The translations under genes were made by a program, and so were the position numbers. A stretch of DNA of 6,065 bases from Desulfobacteraceae bacterium. Lineage in GTDB: Bacteria; Desulfobacterota; Desulfobacteria; Desulfobacterales; Desulfosalsimonadaceae. The stretch is taken from positions 1 to 6,065 of the forward strand of contig SLGU01000048.1 in assembly GCA_007136525.1 (NCBI GenBank). The letters run 5' to 3'. The notes beneath the pieces were generated by a model. It saw only the letters and a program-made list of their open reading frames with translations. It had not been told where the DNA came from and made no database searches. Below are positions 5,980 through 6,065 of the stretch, in pieces. Within the stretch, counting starts at the first letter, position 1. Each line of letters begins with the position of its first letter.

Positions 5980-6065
5980 TTGACGGCTTTGAAAAAGTCC
6001 AATATCTGCGTTACGCGCAATTTTGAAGAATCTCACGTACAGCTAAGTAGGCTCGATTCTTCAAA
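5980..6065 (+). repeat. Interspersed hairpin repeat, copy 2 (3' end cut by the window)
   Basis: Same orientation as copy 1. It opens with TTGACGGCTTTG (5980-5991) and an A-rich segment that copy 1 lacks only because the window begins inside it. From 6001 it aligns with positions 1-66. Inner arm TTTGAAGAATC (6022-6032) pairs perfectly with GATTCTTCAAA (6055-6065) around a variable loop. The outermost pair of this arm is C-G here, while the matching bases of copy 1 (33 and 56) are C and A. Arms are conserved and most differences fall in the loop, as expected if a hairpin is the conserved property. Confidence 0.8.

Noticed and set aside
1..6065. The matching ends as evidence that the window is a circular plasmid or phage.
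   Set aside because: The two ends are only about 86 percent identical with a gap, so they are separate repeat copies, and no replication or mobility gene is present.

Overview
This 6,065-base window reads as a bacterial chromosome fragment, most plausibly from a Gram-negative Desulfobacterota/Deltaproteobacteria lineage such as the Desulfobacterales. That placement is an inference. It rests on moderate GC, two predicted outer-membrane lipoproteins, and a hairpin-forming interspersed repeat at both window ends that resembles repeats I associate with those genomes. No rRNA, tRNA, CRISPR array, transposase or phage gene is visible.

Layout: positions 1-134 hold most of one copy of the repeat. 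After a short leader with a candidate promoter come two co-oriented, overlapping plus-strand genes. The first encodes a large tetratricopeptide-repeat (TPR) lipoprotein (314-2632) that resembles the TPR lipoproteins of exosortase/PEP-CTERM polysaccharide loci. The second encodes a PPP-type metallophosphoesterase (2632-3300). These face three minus-strand genes. Read in their own direction, these are an L,D-transpeptidase with LysM and YkuD domains (5825-4908), a small Lpp/OprI-like alanine-zipper lipoprotein (4811-4521) and an ExeA/GspA-like AAA ATPase with a C-terminal membrane anchor (4311-3325). Terminator-like hairpins separate the small lipoprotein from the ATPase. A second copy of the end repeat starts at 5980 and runs off the window.

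How the genes may work together: the theme is the cell envelope. The transpeptidase and the small lipoprotein form a convincing enzyme-substrate pair. YkuD enzymes of the ErfK/YbiS/YcfS type join the C-terminal lysine of Braun-type lipoproteins to peptidoglycan, and this lipoprotein ends in lysine. The TPR lipoprotein and the AAA ATPase belong to family types that co-occur in exopolysaccharide/protein-sorting loci, but no exosortase, glycosyltransferase or secretin is present here, so their joint role is open. The phosphatase keeps all metal ligands but has Asn in place of the usual Asp in the GDxVDRG motif.

I do not see a wholly new system. The items most worth a second look are the transpeptidase/lipoprotein pair with its buried cysteine pair, the altered phosphatase motif translationally coupled to a TPR lipoprotein, and the repeats at both ends of the window.
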